A program made the translations under genes and the position numbers. Source: an uncultured Fusobacterium sp. (lineage in GTDB: Bacteria; Fusobacteriota; Fusobacteriia; Fusobacteriales; Fusobacteriaceae). Taken from it: a stretch of 14,300 nucleotides of DNA. The stretch is taken from assembly GCA_900545035.1 (NCBI GenBank), contig UQXM01000032.1, positions 1 through 14,300 of the forward strand, in the 5' to 3' direction. The stretch's first letter is position 1. Each line of letters starts with the position of its first letter. A model generated the notes under the pieces. The model ran no database searches and was not told the origin of the DNA. It saw nothing but the letters and a program-made list of their open reading frames with translations. Positions 13,157-14,300 of this stretch are shown here, one piece after another.

Positions 13157-14106
13157 TGGATAATTTTTCATCAATAAAAGAAAAAATAAAGGGAAGCAGA
13201 AATATTCTTATCACTTCCCATGTTAATCCCGACGGAGATGCAATTGGATCCGGACTTGCTCTTATGAAAGGAATTGAAAAAATAAATAAAAACTGTACAG
13301 TAAGATTTGTGCTTCAAGATAAAACTCCTGACAGAACAAAATTTTTAAAGCTTGAAAAAAGAGCGGAAATTTACAACCCCAATGAAAAATATGATTTTGA
13401 TTTGGCTGTATGTGTTGACAGTGCCACTCTTGAGAGAACAGGAGCTGTAAAAGAGCTTATTGAAAACAGCGAAAAAATAAATATAGACCACCATATCAGT
13501 AACCCCTGTTATGCAGATATAAACTATGTGGAGGATATATCTTCCACAAGTGAAATAGTTTACAAATTTTTAAAATTTACAGAAACAGAGATTGATATAG
13601 ATATGGCAGAAGCTTTGTATACAGGGCTTGTCAATGATACAGGAAATTTTAAACACAGCAATGCCACAAAAGAAACTTTTCAAATGGCAGGAGATTTGAT
13701 AAATATCGGTGTGGACAATTCCAAAATTGTGAGAGAATTTCTTAATACAAAAAGTATGGCTGCCATAAAACTTCTTGGACAGGCTATGTATGAAATGAAA
13801 TTCAATGAAGAGAAAAAGCTTGTATATTTTTTCCTTTCCAATGAAGATATGAAAAAAGTCAACGGAAGAAAAGAGGATACGGAAGAAATAGTCGAAACTC
13901 TTGTATCTTATGAAAAAGCTGAAGTTTCTTTGTTTTTAAGAGAAGATACTCCGGGAATTATAAAAGGAAGTATGAGAAGCAAATATGATGTAAATGTCAA
14001 TGAAATAGCAGCAATCTTCGGAGGCGGAGGACACATAAAAGCTTCCGGATTTACAAGCTCTCTTCCTTACGAAGAAATAGTAGAAAAAGTGTTGGAAAAA
14101 TTATAA
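13156..14106 (+). CDS. nrnA: DHH/DHHA1 phosphoesterase, NrnA-type oligoribonuclease/pAp phosphatase
   Basis: 316 residues, the normal NrnA length. DHH domain: SHVNPDGDAIGSG (His22, Asp26, Asp28), CVDSA (Asp88), the name-giving DHH at 111-113 and NDTGNF (Asp161), together the manganese-binding set. DHHA1 domain: SMRSKYDVNVNEIA and FGGGGHIKASGF (288-299), which bind the nucleotide end. NrnA degrades very short RNAs (2-5 nt) and dephosphorylates pAp to AMP in the cytoplasm. All catalytic positions are present. The start codon overlaps the stop of the VirK-like gene and has a GGAGG site 10 bases upstream. The stop codon lies inside the terminator hairpin. Confidence 0.93.
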   Translation: MDNFSSIKEKIKGSRNILITSHVNPDGDAIGSGLALMKGIEKINKNCTVRFVLQDKTPDRTKFLKLEKRAEIYNPNEKYDFDLAVCVDSATLERTGAVKELIENSEKINIDHHISNPCYADINYVEDISSTSEIVYKFLKFTETEIDIDMAEALYTGLVNDTGNFKHSNATKETFQMAGDLINIGVDNSKIVREFLNTKSMAAIKLLGQAMYEMKFNEEKKLVYFFLSNEDMKKVNGRKEDTEEIVETLVSYEKAEVSLFLREDTPGIIKGSMRSKYDVNVNEIAAIFGGGGHIKASGFTSSLPYEEIVEKVLEKL

Positions 14107-14123
14107 TTTTTCCAACTTTTTTT
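14091..14123 (+). terminator. Intrinsic terminator overlapping the nrnA stop codon
   Basis: GTTGGAAAAATT (14091-14102) pairs with AATTTTTCCAAC (14105-14116) and is followed by seven T. The last codons and the TAA of nrnA are part of the hairpin. Confidence 0.85.
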
Positions 14124-14300
14124 ATTCAGTAAAATATTTTCTTCTTTAATAATTTCAATTTTTTTATAAAAACAACAAACTTCTGAATATATTCTTTTCA
14201 ATAATCGTTAAAATAAACCAAAAAACATACACAATAACTATAAATTATTTTTTTACAGTTCTTCCCTTTTTTTACTTTTATTATATTTAAAAATAATATA

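Noticed and set aside
14124..14300. Possible minus-strand reading frame entering from the right edge
   Set aside because: Short, Lys/Phe/Tyr-rich, interrupted by stops and without family likeness; nothing in this stretch can be supported.

Overview
The window is AT-rich chromosomal DNA from an anaerobic, low-GC bacterium. Gene style (short spacers, strong AGGAGG ribosome sites), the wording of GroEL, and the mix of rubrerythrin, flavodiiron protein and CoA-transferase/crotonase fermentation genes point to Fusobacteriota, most likely Fusobacterium or a close relative. That assignment rests on family recognition, not on a search.

Layout. 1-330: end of a cold-shock protein gene and two facing terminators. 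337-2749, minus strand: an operon of a crotonase-fold isomerase-like enzyme and the two subunits of a class I CoA-transferase, driven by a good promoter at 2721-2749. 2860-4382, plus strand: rubrerythrin behind a PerR-like palindrome, then a ZIP metal transporter. 4456-6524, minus strand: groES-groEL under a CIRCE operator; groEL is broken by 38 extra bases at its ATP-binding motif. 6595-7262: about 630 bp with no gene but with its own promoter, many nested hairpins and a strong terminal hairpin, read here as a large structured noncoding RNA. 7265-8802: two divergent HAD phosphatases. 8811-11925, plus strand: flavodiiron protein FprA, then yhdT-panF (Na+/pantothenate uptake). 11935-12200: a compact locus read here as a new type I toxin-antitoxin candidate. 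12239-14106: a VirK/YbjX-family (DUF535) gene overlapping nrnA (DHH phosphoesterase).

Most interesting region. Between panF and the virK-like gene lies a 23-residue hydrophobic peptide gene (12088-12159, GTG start, perfect Shine-Dalgarno) with an extended -10 promoter. Overlapping that promoter is an opposite-facing promoter that should make a small RNA of about 60 nt ending in a strong terminator (11935-11969). The small RNA is complementary to the peptide message at two separate places: its 5' end matches 16 of 17 bases of the peptide coding region, and its terminator loop (CUGCCAA) matches the loop of a hairpin after the peptide gene (UUGGCAG). Both matches come from direct repeats. The layout resembles known divergent type I systems (zorO/orzO, shoB/ohsC, tisB/istR), with loop-loop contact reminiscent of par of pAD1.

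How the genes work together. Rubrerythrin and FprA handle peroxide and oxygen/NO in an anaerobe; groESL is a heat-shock operon under HrcA; the CoA-transferase operon belongs to short-chain acyl-CoA metabolism; panF-yhdT supplies the precursor of coenzyme A. From 14124 to the end I see only AT-rich sequence with no gene I can support. No tRNA, rRNA, CRISPR array or insertion sequence was seen.
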